The notes under the pieces: model-generated
Seen by the model: only the letters and a program-made list of their open reading frames with translations
Databases searched by the model: none
What the model was told of the DNA's origin: nothing
In this document: piece by piece, positions 31,199-38,755 of the stretch
Numbering within the stretch: the stretch's first letter is position 1
How the letters are laid out: the number at the start of each line of letters is the position of its first letter
Translations under genes and position numbers: made by a program
NCBI GenBank assembly: GCA_013138975.1
Contig: WTBR01000105.1
Location: 1-38,755, forward strand
Length of the DNA stretch: 38,755 nt
Origin: Bacteroidales bacterium
GTDB lineage: Bacteria > Bacteroidota > Bacteroidia > Bacteroidales > UBA12077
Direction: 5' to 3'

Positions 31199-34100
31199 AT
31201 GAAAAAACACTTAGTTGTCTGTATCCTTATTTTTTGTACATCACAATTCGGAAAAACACAAACATGCAATCCTCCTACAAACGCTAATGTAAGCCCTTTG
31301 GCGGTAACGACCACTACCGCACCAGTTACATGGAGTGCTCCTGCCACAGCAGTAGACAGCTATGTAGTGAGCTACAAAGAAAATGGGGCAGGTTTCACTT
31401 GGCAAACTATAAATGTACCAACGCCTCAATTAACCACAATTCTTACAGGACTAACACCATCAACCACTTATATTTTGTATGTACATTCTATATGTGGAGG
31501 TATTGATAGTGATTACTCAAATGTGGTTTATTTCAAAACTGCTAGTGCATGTTATGAACCGACTAATACCAACGTAAATCCTAATAATGTTACAACGACA
31601 ACAGCACCTGTCACTTGGAGTGCACCCGCAAGTACTGTAAGTGGCTATGTTATCAACTACAAAATAAGCGGCCCTAGCAGTAATACATGGACAACCATAA
31701 ATGTACCATCGACACCATTAAGCCGCACAATAACAGGGCTAACACCATCAACCACGTATATATTGTATGTGCATACCGATTGTGGAACAGTTGAAAGTGA
31801 TTATTCAAATGCCGTATATTTTACAACTGATGACGGAAGTTCCCCCACATGTGAACCTCCACGTTCTTTAGGAACTTCAAACCTTACAGAAACTAGCGTT
31901 ACATTTAACTATGCTTCAGTGGCTGCAAGTACTAAATATGAAATATCCTATCGTGCGGACGGGGCAGTTTCTTGGTCATCTATCATTTCAACAGGAACTC
32001 AGGTAATGACATCAAGTCTTGATGGGGGGTCTTATTATGAATGGAAAGTAAGATCATATTGCAGTGGGGTATGGTCAACAACTTGGTCAACAATACAAAA
32101 CTTTCATACCCCCTGCCCAAATGGAGCAAGCCCACATCTAAATTTTGTCACTGAAAATTCTGCGGAAGTAGATTGGAATGAAGTGAAAATTGGAGCTGAA
32201 TGGTCAGATTTTAATGTATATTATCGAATATTAGATGATGCGAGTTGGACATCAGCTTTTGAATCAGGGTATAGTAAATTATTACTCTCTTCTCTTCAAA
32301 GCAATACGCCTTATGAATGGTATTTAGAAACAATTTGTCCAAGTGGTATTTTGAGCGAAGGAACAACTCCCCAAATATTTACGACATCATTATTAGCACC
32401 GATTTCAGATTTTGCATTGTCAACAACGGCAATAACTGAAGGGGAAACGGTAAATTTTACCGATGCATCTACAAATGACCCAACTTCTTATTTATGGACA
32501 TTTAATGAAGGAACTCCTTCAAGCTCAACTGAGCAAAATCCAAGTAATATTATTTTCAATACTCCAGGGTATTTTAACATAACTTTACAAGTTACAAATT
32601 CAGCAGGAACAAGCTCAATCACCAAACAGCTAAAGGTTTTTCCAATAGAAACAGCTCCTGCTTCTGTTGATGAAGCCAGAAATAGAGACCATCCTTGCGA
32701 ATATGATGGCGACCCCGTAAATACTGCCACAGGCGAATATACTTGGGGGCATGAAGAAATGGTGGTTAATGGTATGGGAATGTCTTTTCCATGGAAGAGG
32801 TATTACGCTTCGCGAGCAAATTATAATAATACAATGGGATGGAATTGGAATCATAATTATGATATCCATCTAACAATAGAATCATACCAATGGACAGTAC
32901 ACCATGCCGATGGTGGAGAGTCCACATTTATTCCATATGAAAACGGAAGCAGTTTGCCATTGCATACGTACTATACCGATACAATGTATTTTTCTGGAAG
33001 CATTTACACTCTTGAAAAAATAGATGGCACAAAATATCAATTTGATAACACAGGGAAATTAACAGTTATTTTGTTTTCTACAGGTCAATTGGTGACTTTA
33101 GAATATGACTTAGGGAATCTTTCAAAAGTAACTTTCCCGGGTGGAAGGTATTATTCACTTTCATATACAAGCAATAAAGTTACATCAGTTACAGATAATG
33201 CAGGAAGGACAGTCACTTATGCGTATGATGGAAATGGTGATTTAATAAGTGGCGTAAATGTTCGTGGAGGAACTACCCAATATACTTACAGTGCCGAACA
33301 TTGGATTGAAACCATTACAGATCCCTTAAACAATATCGTGGTAAATAATACCTATGATGCTTTTGGTAAAGTAATTTCTCAATCCGATGCTCTGAATAAT
33401 ATAACCACATTTCAATACGATACTCCAGTGGCAGATGCGACAACAGTTACTGATCCTAGTGGTGCAGATGAGGTTTTTTATTATGATTCAAAATTTCGCT
33501 TAATCCAGAAAACAAATAAATCAGGGAATGACAGTTTTTTTGAATACCATGAGGAAAGCAACAAAACATCAAAAATAACCGATGAAAAAGGACGGATTGT
33601 AAATTTCACTATCGATAATTCCGGGAATATTACACAAGCCAGTTTTCCGATGGGCGTTTCCTCTTCAACAGTATTTGATTCCAATAATTTACCAACTCAG
33701 CTAACAAATCCATTGGGTGATAATACAAACATTACCTATAACGCTGACAAGAACCCGACAAATATTGTATTCCCCGATGGGAGCAACATAGCAACTACAT
33801 ATAACATCAATAAACTTGTTGATAATGTAACCGACCCAAATGGAAACACAACATCCTATGAATACAACTCTTTTGGTGATGTTAATAAGGTAAACACACC
33901 ATCGGGCAGTATCAACATTTCATATAATAATATTGGAATGATAGATACCATTCAGGACAGGAATGGAAACAAAACAACGTATAATTATGACGATTATGGA
34001 AATGCAACCAAGGTAACTGACCCTATGGGATTTACTACGAATATGAGTTATGACCTTAATGGAAACCTAATTTCTGAAATTGATAAAAATGGCACGGAAA

Positions 34101-36553
34101 CCCAGTATATTTATGATACAAAAGACAGACTAAGCAGTATAGATGATGCTCTGGGTAATCAAACACAATTCACCTACAACACACTTGATCAATTAATTTC
34201 CGTCACCAATGCCATCGGCAACACCATAACCTATACATATACTGACAATGGACAGGTCTCAACCATTACCGATGCGCTTGGAACTATATCCTATACCTAC
34301 GATGATACAGGAATTCAAACAAGCATTACCGATGCCTTAAGTAATACTACAACAACAAGCTACGATCTTTTAGACCGTGCTACAAATTTCACCGATGCGC
34401 TGGGTAACAGTAGCCAAATTAATTATAACAATGCTGGACAGGTAACATCTGTAATAGATGCAGGTGGAAATACAACACAGTATTTTTACGATGAACTGGC
34501 ACGGATTACAAAGGTAATTGACCCTCTAAATGGGGAAAATTCTTTTACCTATGATTCCAATGGAAACCTCCTGACCATTGCGAATGCCAGAGGAAATGTT
34601 ACGCAAGCAACATATAATAATCAAAACTTCCTGCTTTCAAAAACATCTCCTGCAGGAAATATAAATACATATTCTTATGACAATGAAGGGAATTTAATTG
34701 AAAAAACTGACCCTAATGGAGAAGTAACCTCATATACCTTGGATGCAAACTACCAACTATCTTCCTTAACTCATTCCAATGGTGCTATCTACACATTTGT
34801 CCGCAATAATCTGGGGCAACCCCTCAGCATGACCAATACAAACGGCACAATAAATTTCCAATACAATGTTTTGGGATGGATTTCTCAATCAACCGACCCA
34901 TTTGGTCAGACAATCAAATATCTGTACGATGAAATTGGCAGGCGAACAAATACTATTTATCCCGAAAATGATACTGTTATTTGGGAATACAATACTGCTG
35001 GTTTAATAGATAAAATTTCTGACTGGAAAGGTAATTGGTCGCAAAGAAATTACGATGCCATGGGAAATATTACTGATGTTACTAATTCCAACGAAACATC
35101 TATAAATGTCATCCGTGATAATCTTGGCAGACCAACTTCACAAACAAATATGCTTCGTGAAAGCGAAATCTTCCAAAGCAATGTTTTAACCTACAATGCT
35201 CAAGGAAATATTACACAAGATGCGGGTGTAATACCTCTTCTGCCAGATTTCAAAAATCTTAATCAAACAAATACCTACGATACAGACGACCGCTTGCTTT
35301 CATCGGGTGTAAATACATATTCTCATAATACCAATGGCACACGTAGCTCGGTTTCGGGTACATCAAGTGAGAATTATACTTGGGGTGAAAATGATTTGTT
35401 ACTAGCCTATACACACAATGGGAAAACTACTCAAAATGAGTACAACACAATTGGGGTGCGTACCAAACGAACCTTTGACGGAATTGAAACCCGATATACT
35501 CAGGATATTGCAGGAGGTTTAAATCAGTTACTTGAAGAGAGGAATTCTGCAAACCAACGCACTGCATCCTACGTTTACGCGCCCGATGGTTTGAGTTGGC
35601 GGTTGGATTCCAGTGAAAATGTCCAGTTTTATCATTTCGATTATGCAGGACATACCATTGCTTTAACCGATTCAGGCGGTGTTGTTACCGATACTTTGGC
35701 AGCTGCCCCTTTTGGTGATTTTTTGGCTCACAATGGAAATACCCAACAACCATTTGCTTTTCTAGGTAGGTATGGTATTGTTCAGGAACCGTCTGATCTT
35801 TATCATGTTCGTGCCAGATTCTATGATGCTTCTATTGGCAGGTTTATTAGCAAAGATGTTTATCCTGCTAATGTTCTAAATACTCAATCGATCAATCGTT
35901 TTGCTTATTCTTTGAATAATCCTGTTGGGTTGATGGATGTTACGGGGTTTGTTGAGGCGGGTATTATTGGATATGAGAATAATTATAGGCAAGGGATAGA
36001 TGATATTACTTTAGGGCAAGTTGTTCAAGAAAAAGCAACTGATCCGGAGTTTTTACTTAATACGCTACAAGTTGGCTTAGATGGTGCAGGCTTGATTCCT
36101 GGTCTTGGAGAAGCTGCTGATGGGGCAAATGCACTAATTTATTTAGCTCGGGGAGATAAAATAAATGCAGGACTAAGTACTGCCGCTATGATCCCCTTAG
36201 CAGGAATGTCGGCTACTGTTTTAAAATATGGAAATAAAACAAGAAATCTATTTAGGATAGGTAGTCAATTTGGTAAAAATGGTTTGAAATTAATGCCTTT
36301 AGGGATTGGCTCTACAGGAAGGGGTATTGCAAGAAATCTTACTGAACACTTAGCTTTGAAAGAAATTATGTCAAATCCCACTCTTGGTATCATAGTACCT
36401 AAAATGAAACATTTGACAGACTCACGTTGGGCAGGTTGGCGAAAAATGCAATATATAAAAACTCTAAATAATGGAACTAAGATAAATATCCATTATGTAG
36501 GAAAATGGGAAAATAATATACTAAAAGCTGTTGATGACTTTAAATTTAAGTAG
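31199..36553 (+). CDS. Secreted RHS-repeat polymorphic toxin with FN3 and PKD domains
   Basis: A 1784-aa protein. The ATG at 31199 starts a signal peptide (MKKHLVVCILIFCTSQFG). Domains in order: four fibronectin type III domains (about 23-115, 118-215, 218-303, 306-398), PKD (about 401-485), DUF6531 (DPVNTATGEYTWG, about 505-580), a long run of YD/RHS repeats (about 630-1485), the RHS core (FLGRYGIVQEP, LYHVRARFYDASIGRFISKD, about 1500-1585), a pre-toxin segment (GLIPGLGEAADGANALIY, about 1630-1670), and a C-terminal ~75-residue toxin domain (NLTEHLALKEIM to VDDFKFK). The core ends NNPVGLMDVTG, not the usual DPxG. The RHS shell should encapsulate the toxin. The toxin fold is unknown to me; a BECR-type RNase is a guess. 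An immunity gene follows after 1 nt. Confidence 0.92.
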   Translation: MKKHLVVCILIFCTSQFGKTQTCNPPTNANVSPLAVTTTTAPVTWSAPATAVDSYVVSYKENGAGFTWQTINVPTPQLTTILTGLTPSTTYILYVHSICGGIDSDYSNVVYFKTASACYEPTNTNVNPNNVTTTTAPVTWSAPASTVSGYVINYKISGPSSNTWTTINVPSTPLSRTITGLTPSTTYILYVHTDCGTVESDYSNAVYFTTDDGSSPTCEPPRSLGTSNLTETSVTFNYASVAASTKYEISYRADGAVSWSSIISTGTQVMTSSLDGGSYYEWKVRSYCSGVWSTTWSTIQNFHTPCPNGASPHLNFVTENSAEVDWNEVKIGAEWSDFNVYYRILDDASWTSAFESGYSKLLLSSLQSNTPYEWYLETICPSGILSEGTTPQIFTTSLLAPISDFALSTTAITEGETVNFTDASTNDPTSYLWTFNEGTPSSSTEQNPSNIIFNTPGYFNITLQVTNSAGTSSITKQLKVFPIETAPASVDEARNRDHPCEYDGDPVNTATGEYTWGHEEMVVNGMGMSFPWKRYYASRANYNNTMGWNWNHNYDIHLTIESYQWTVHHADGGESTFIPYENGSSLPLHTYYTDTMYFSGSIYTLEKIDGTKYQFDNTGKLTVILFSTGQLVTLEYDLGNLSKVTFPGGRYYSLSYTSNKVTSVTDNAGRTVTYAYDGNGDLISGVNVRGGTTQYTYSAEHWIETITDPLNNIVVNNTYDAFGKVISQSDALNNITTFQYDTPVADATTVTDPSGADEVFYYDSKFRLIQKTNKSGNDSFFEYHEESNKTSKITDEKGRIVNFTIDNSGNITQASFPMGVSSSTVFDSNNLPTQLTNPLGDNTNITYNADKNPTNIVFPDGSNIATTYNINKLVDNVTDPNGNTTSYEYNSFGDVNKVNTPSGSINISYNNIGMIDTIQDRNGNKTTYNYDDYGNATKVTDPMGFTTNMSYDLNGNLISEIDKNGTETQYIYDTKDRLSSIDDALGNQTQFTYNTLDQLISVTNAIGNTITYTYTDNGQVSTITDALGTISYTYDDTGIQTSITDALSNTTTTSYDLLDRATNFTDALGNSSQINYNNAGQVTSVIDAGGNTTQYFYDELARITKVIDPLNGENSFTYDSNGNLLTIANARGNVTQATYNNQNFLLSKTSPAGNINTYSYDNEGNLIEKTDPNGEVTSYTLDANYQLSSLTHSNGAIYTFVRNNLGQPLSMTNTNGTINFQYNVLGWISQSTDPFGQTIKYLYDEIGRRTNTIYPENDTVIWEYNTAGLIDKISDWKGNWSQRNYDAMGNITDVTNSNETSINVIRDNLGRPTSQTNMLRESEIFQSNVLTYNAQGNITQDAGVIPLLPDFKNLNQTNTYDTDDRLLSSGVNTYSHNTNGTRSSVSGTSSENYTWGENDLLLAYTHNGKTTQNEYNTIGVRTKRTFDGIETRYTQDIAGGLNQLLEERNSANQRTASYVYAPDGLSWRLDSSENVQFYHFDYAGHTIALTDSGGVVTDTLAAAPFGDFLAHNGNTQQPFAFLGRYGIVQEPSDLYHVRARFYDASIGRFISKDVYPANVLNTQSINRFAYSLNNPVGLMDVTGFVEAGIIGYENNYRQGIDDITLGQVVQEKATDPEFLLNTLQVGLDGAGLIPGLGEAADGANALIYLARGDKINAGLSTAAMIPLAGMSATVLKYGNKTRNLFRIGSQFGKNGLKLMPLGIGSTGRGIARNLTEHLALKEIMSNPTLGIIVPKMKHLTDSRWAGWRKMQYIKTLNNGTKINIHYVGKWENNILKAVDDFKFK

Positions 36554-36554
36554 T

Positions 36555-36968
36555 ATGAAAATTAGATGTCAATACAATTCAGGAAAAATCTTTAATGATT
36601 ACCCACAAAAACCAGCGGGAGTCAATGAAGATACAGAATATGGTCTTTTGAAGATTGGTAAAGAATATATAGTAATGGGTATATTGATTGGTGAAGGCAT
36701 ATTAGAGTATCTTATTGATGATGGAGGTATAATTTCAGCTTTTCCGAACCAATTATTTGAAGTAACAGATAATAAATTACCTTCCAATTGGTACTTTAGA
36801 GCATTTACAAAGGAAGATGAAATTTATCCATACCAAGAAGCGATATGGGGTTATCATGAGCTATGTTTTAATAACAGTCACTATGAGCAACTAATAGAGC
36901 AAGAAGAGGAAGCAGTGCAAACCTATTTTAGGCAAAAAATAGCTTTAGAAAAGTATTTAGCACAATAA
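36555..36968 (+). CDS. Probable cognate immunity protein
   Basis: A 137-aa soluble acidic protein starting 1 nt after the toxin stop codon (TAG, T, ATG). The frame is open 8 codons upstream inside the toxin gene, but the ATG at 36555 gives the natural start MKIRCQYNSGKIF. The N-terminal half is beta-rich (GLLKIGKEYIVMGILI, GILEYLIDDGGIISAFP) and the C-terminal part helical (AIWGYHELCFNNSHYEQLIEQEEEAVQTYFRQK). There is no signal peptide, as expected for an immunity protein that neutralises an incoming toxin in the cytoplasm. The assignment rests on position and size; I cannot name its Imm family. Confidence 0.75.
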   Translation: MKIRCQYNSGKIFNDYPQKPAGVNEDTEYGLLKIGKEYIVMGILIGEGILEYLIDDGGIISAFPNQLFEVTDNKLPSNWYFRAFTKEDEIYPYQEAIWGYHELCFNNSHYEQLIEQEEEAVQTYFRQKIALEKYLAQ

Positions 36969-36993
36969 CAAAGAATCGAAACAATAATCAGAC

Positions 36994-38755
36994 ATGAAAC
37001 ATATAACAATATTACTTTTAGCTTACATCTTTTTAAGTAACATCGTATCGGCACAAACAACAGTAAAACACGATGAACTGGGAAGACTAACAGAAATACA
37101 ATACAAAAATGGAGAAACTCTAACCTACGCATACGATGCCGTAGGAAACAGACAAACACACCATTTAATTGGCGTACATCGCCCAGACCTCCGTATTACT
37201 GAAATAATGTACCAACCCGCAAGCAATGATACACTTTGGGAATGGATAGAGGTTTATAATGCAGATACCTTTTCCGTGGAATTATCAGGCTACTATCTGG
37301 ATAATAACAATGGAGATACGCTGCAAGTATGCAATATTCAATCAGGCTCTATTCCCTCAGAAAAAACAGCCATTCTGTTCAATGCAGATAAAATCAGTAC
37401 AGCGGATTTTGACAGTGTTTGGGGAGGTGGAGCAAATCTTATTCCAGTTACAAATTGGTCAATGTTGGATAATGCAGAAGATAGTATAGGATTGTGGATG
37501 TCAAAATATGATTACGGATTAAGGGATTTTGGCAAAGCTCTGGAAATGGTCACATATAAAAATACTACTCCATTTCCAGTAAATGACACGGCTTCATCAA
37601 TCTATCTGGTTGATACAGATTCAAACCGATTAGAACCCAGCAATTGGGTATTAAGTAGGGAATGTCAATCATCGCCTACATTTGCGGCTTATAAAAGCCA
37701 GGCGAAGCAGGGAAATTTAGGACTTGATATTGGAAGCCCTGCGGATAATGTTTCATGGCTGATTCCTAGTATTTCAATCAATGCGAACAATTCTTTAGAA
37801 ACATGCCAAAATGATAGCATTACATTTCAAGCTTCTGTTACAAATGGAGGCGATAATCCAGAAGTTATTTGGTATAAAAACGATTTGCCAATTGATACCG
37901 CTTCTATTTTAACCATTGAAGTGTTTTCAACTGATTCTACCATTTATGCCAAACTAAATTCTGATCACCCTTGCGCTCAGCCATCAAGTACATTTTCCGA
38001 TACGCTGAACCTCAACATCCACCAAATTTATTCAATCGCACAATCAGATACAATTTGTGGAAATGAAATGTACACTTTACCAAGTGGCAATTCGGTGAAT
38101 ACCACAAATTTATATATTGATACTCTTTCCACAATATACGGTTGCGACTCTATTATCACCACAACCCTCAAGGTTCATCCAACATTTGCAATTAATGTTT
38201 ATGATACTATCTGCGACAGTGAAAGTTATTTACTGCCCGACGGAAGTTTTACAAATATTCAAAATACCTACGTTAATACCTTATCAACAATAAACGCTTG
38301 TGATTCGGTTATTACAACATATTTAACAGTAAACCCAACTTTCGCAGAAAGTGTTTTAGCCTCAATTTGTGATTCGGAAAATTACACATTACCGTCGGGT
38401 GAAATTGTAAATACAGCGAATACCTATATTAACACGCTGATTTCTAGCAATGGATGCGATTCAACAATTACAACAACACTTACGGTTCATCCAACATTTG
38501 CAATTAATGTTTATGATACTATCTGCGACAGTGAAAGTTATTTACTTCCTGATGGGAATTTTACAAATGTTCCAGATACATACATTAATACATTGCCAAC
38601 AGTAAACGCTTGTGATTCGGTTATTACTACATATTTAACTGTAAATCCAACTTTTGCAGAAAGTGTTTTAGCCTCAATTTGTGATTCGGAAAATTACTCC
38701 TTACCAACTGGCGAAATTGTAAATACAGCGAATACCTATATTAACACGCTGACTT
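36994..38755 (+). CDS. Secreted repeat protein with YD fragment and lamin-tail domain (5' part only)
   Basis: Open from ATG 36994 to the window end (587 codons, no stop). A signal peptide (MKHITILLLAYIFLSNIVSA) is followed by one YD/RHS-type motif (DELGRLTEIQYKNGETLTY, AYDAVGN). Next comes a lamin-tail domain (about 70-200: LRITEIMYQP, EWIEVYNADTFSVELSGYYL, TAILFNADK, DSIGLW), an Ig-like segment (about 265-345: CQNDSITFQASVTNGG, VIWYKND), then tandem ~52-aa repeats with paired Cys (TICDSESYLLPDG ... NACDSVITTYLTV). Lamin-tail and such repeats are typical of large Bacteroidota surface or secreted proteins, often ending in a type IX secretion signal, which would lie beyond the window. It follows the immunity gene by 25 bp. 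Confidence 0.85.
   Translation, partial: MKHITILLLAYIFLSNIVSAQTTVKHDELGRLTEIQYKNGETLTYAYDAVGNRQTHHLIGVHRPDLRITEIMYQPASNDTLWEWIEVYNADTFSVELSGYYLDNNNGDTLQVCNIQSGSIPSEKTAILFNADKISTADFDSVWGGGANLIPVTNWSMLDNAEDSIGLWMSKYDYGLRDFGKALEMVTYKNTTPFPVNDTASSIYLVDTDSNRLEPSNWVLSRECQSSPTFAAYKSQAKQGNLGLDIGSPADNVSWLIPSISINANNSLETCQNDSITFQASVTNGGDNPEVIWYKNDLPIDTASILTIEVFSTDSTIYAKLNSDHPCAQPSSTFSDTLNLNIHQIYSIAQSDTICGNEMYTLPSGNSVNTTNLYIDTLSTIYGCDSIITTTLKVHPTFAINVYDTICDSESYLLPDGSFTNIQNTYVNTLSTINACDSVITTYLTVNPTFAESVLASICDSENYTLPSGEIVNTANTYINTLISSNGCDSTITTTLTVHPTFAINVYDTICDSESYLLPDGNFTNVPDTYINTLPTVNACDSVITTYLTVNPTFAESVLASICDSENYSLPTGEIVNTANTYINTLT
38172..38755 (+). repeat. 312-bp tandem repeat in the secreted protein gene
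   Basis: The segment starting GGTTCATCCAACATTTGC at 38172 recurs at 38484, a 312-bp (104-aa) period. Each period contains two related ~52-aa units. DNA identity between periods is high, including long identical runs, so the repeat is young or kept alike by recombination. A more diverged first unit lies before it (about 38040-38171). The array continues past the window end. Confidence 0.85.

Noticed and set aside
32488..33684. Several 60-80 aa minus-strand ORFs inside the RHS gene
   Set aside because: They are antisense shadows of a well-supported gene, with no domain resemblance or upstream signals.

Overview
The window reads as chromosomal DNA of a low-GC Bacteroidota bacterium, probably a marine or gut member near the Marinilabiliales/Bacteroidales. 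The grounds are Bacteroidota-type promoter elements (TTTG, 19 bp, TAnnTTTG), a DUF4837 lipoprotein, a dxr-rseP pair, ECF sigma plus membrane-partner genes, and large FN3/PKD/lamin-tail surface proteins. No 16S gene or named marker is present, so the genus is not fixed.

0.1-11 kb: a CoA-binding protein; an operon of ECF sigma factor, four-helix membrane protein and CPBP intramembrane protease; a 254-bp MITE-like element sitting on the stop codon of a secreted cyclophilin; a DJ-1/PfpI protein; a tandem UvrA-like protein with four ABC ATPase domains; and a soluble REC-kinase-REC hybrid.

11-23 kb: an accessory region with all genes on the minus strand. It holds a nucleotidyltransferase-HEPN fusion, a DUF2971-like protein, an ORF6N gene broken by one nonsense codon, sbcC-sbcD, a Cys-rich secreted protein and a radical SAM/SPASM protein. 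These genes are interleaved with two unrelated dispersed repeat families, here called A and B (with a B extension, C). Three units have B just after the last stop codon and A just before the first start codon, all in the same orientation. A carries a conserved promoter-like TATCTTTA, and hairpins in A and B show compensatory changes. This repeating B-gene(s)-A layout is the best candidate for an undescribed system: promoter-bearing, cassette-like units without a visible recombinase.

23-30 kb: conserved cell-envelope genes on the minus strand (small unknown protein, DUF4837, MltD-like LysM transglycosylase, TatA, RseP, Dxr, M23 peptidase), then an initiator tRNA-Met on the plus strand with its own promoter and terminator.

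30-38.8 kb: a patchwork stretch ending in a SymE-like ORF, then a 1784-aa secreted RHS polymorphic toxin (four FN3, PKD, DUF6531, YD repeats, RHS core, pre-toxin and toxin domains), its probable immunity protein 1 nt later, and the 5' part of a secreted repeat protein (YD fragment, lamin-tail domain, Cys-containing ~52-aa repeats) that runs off the window end.
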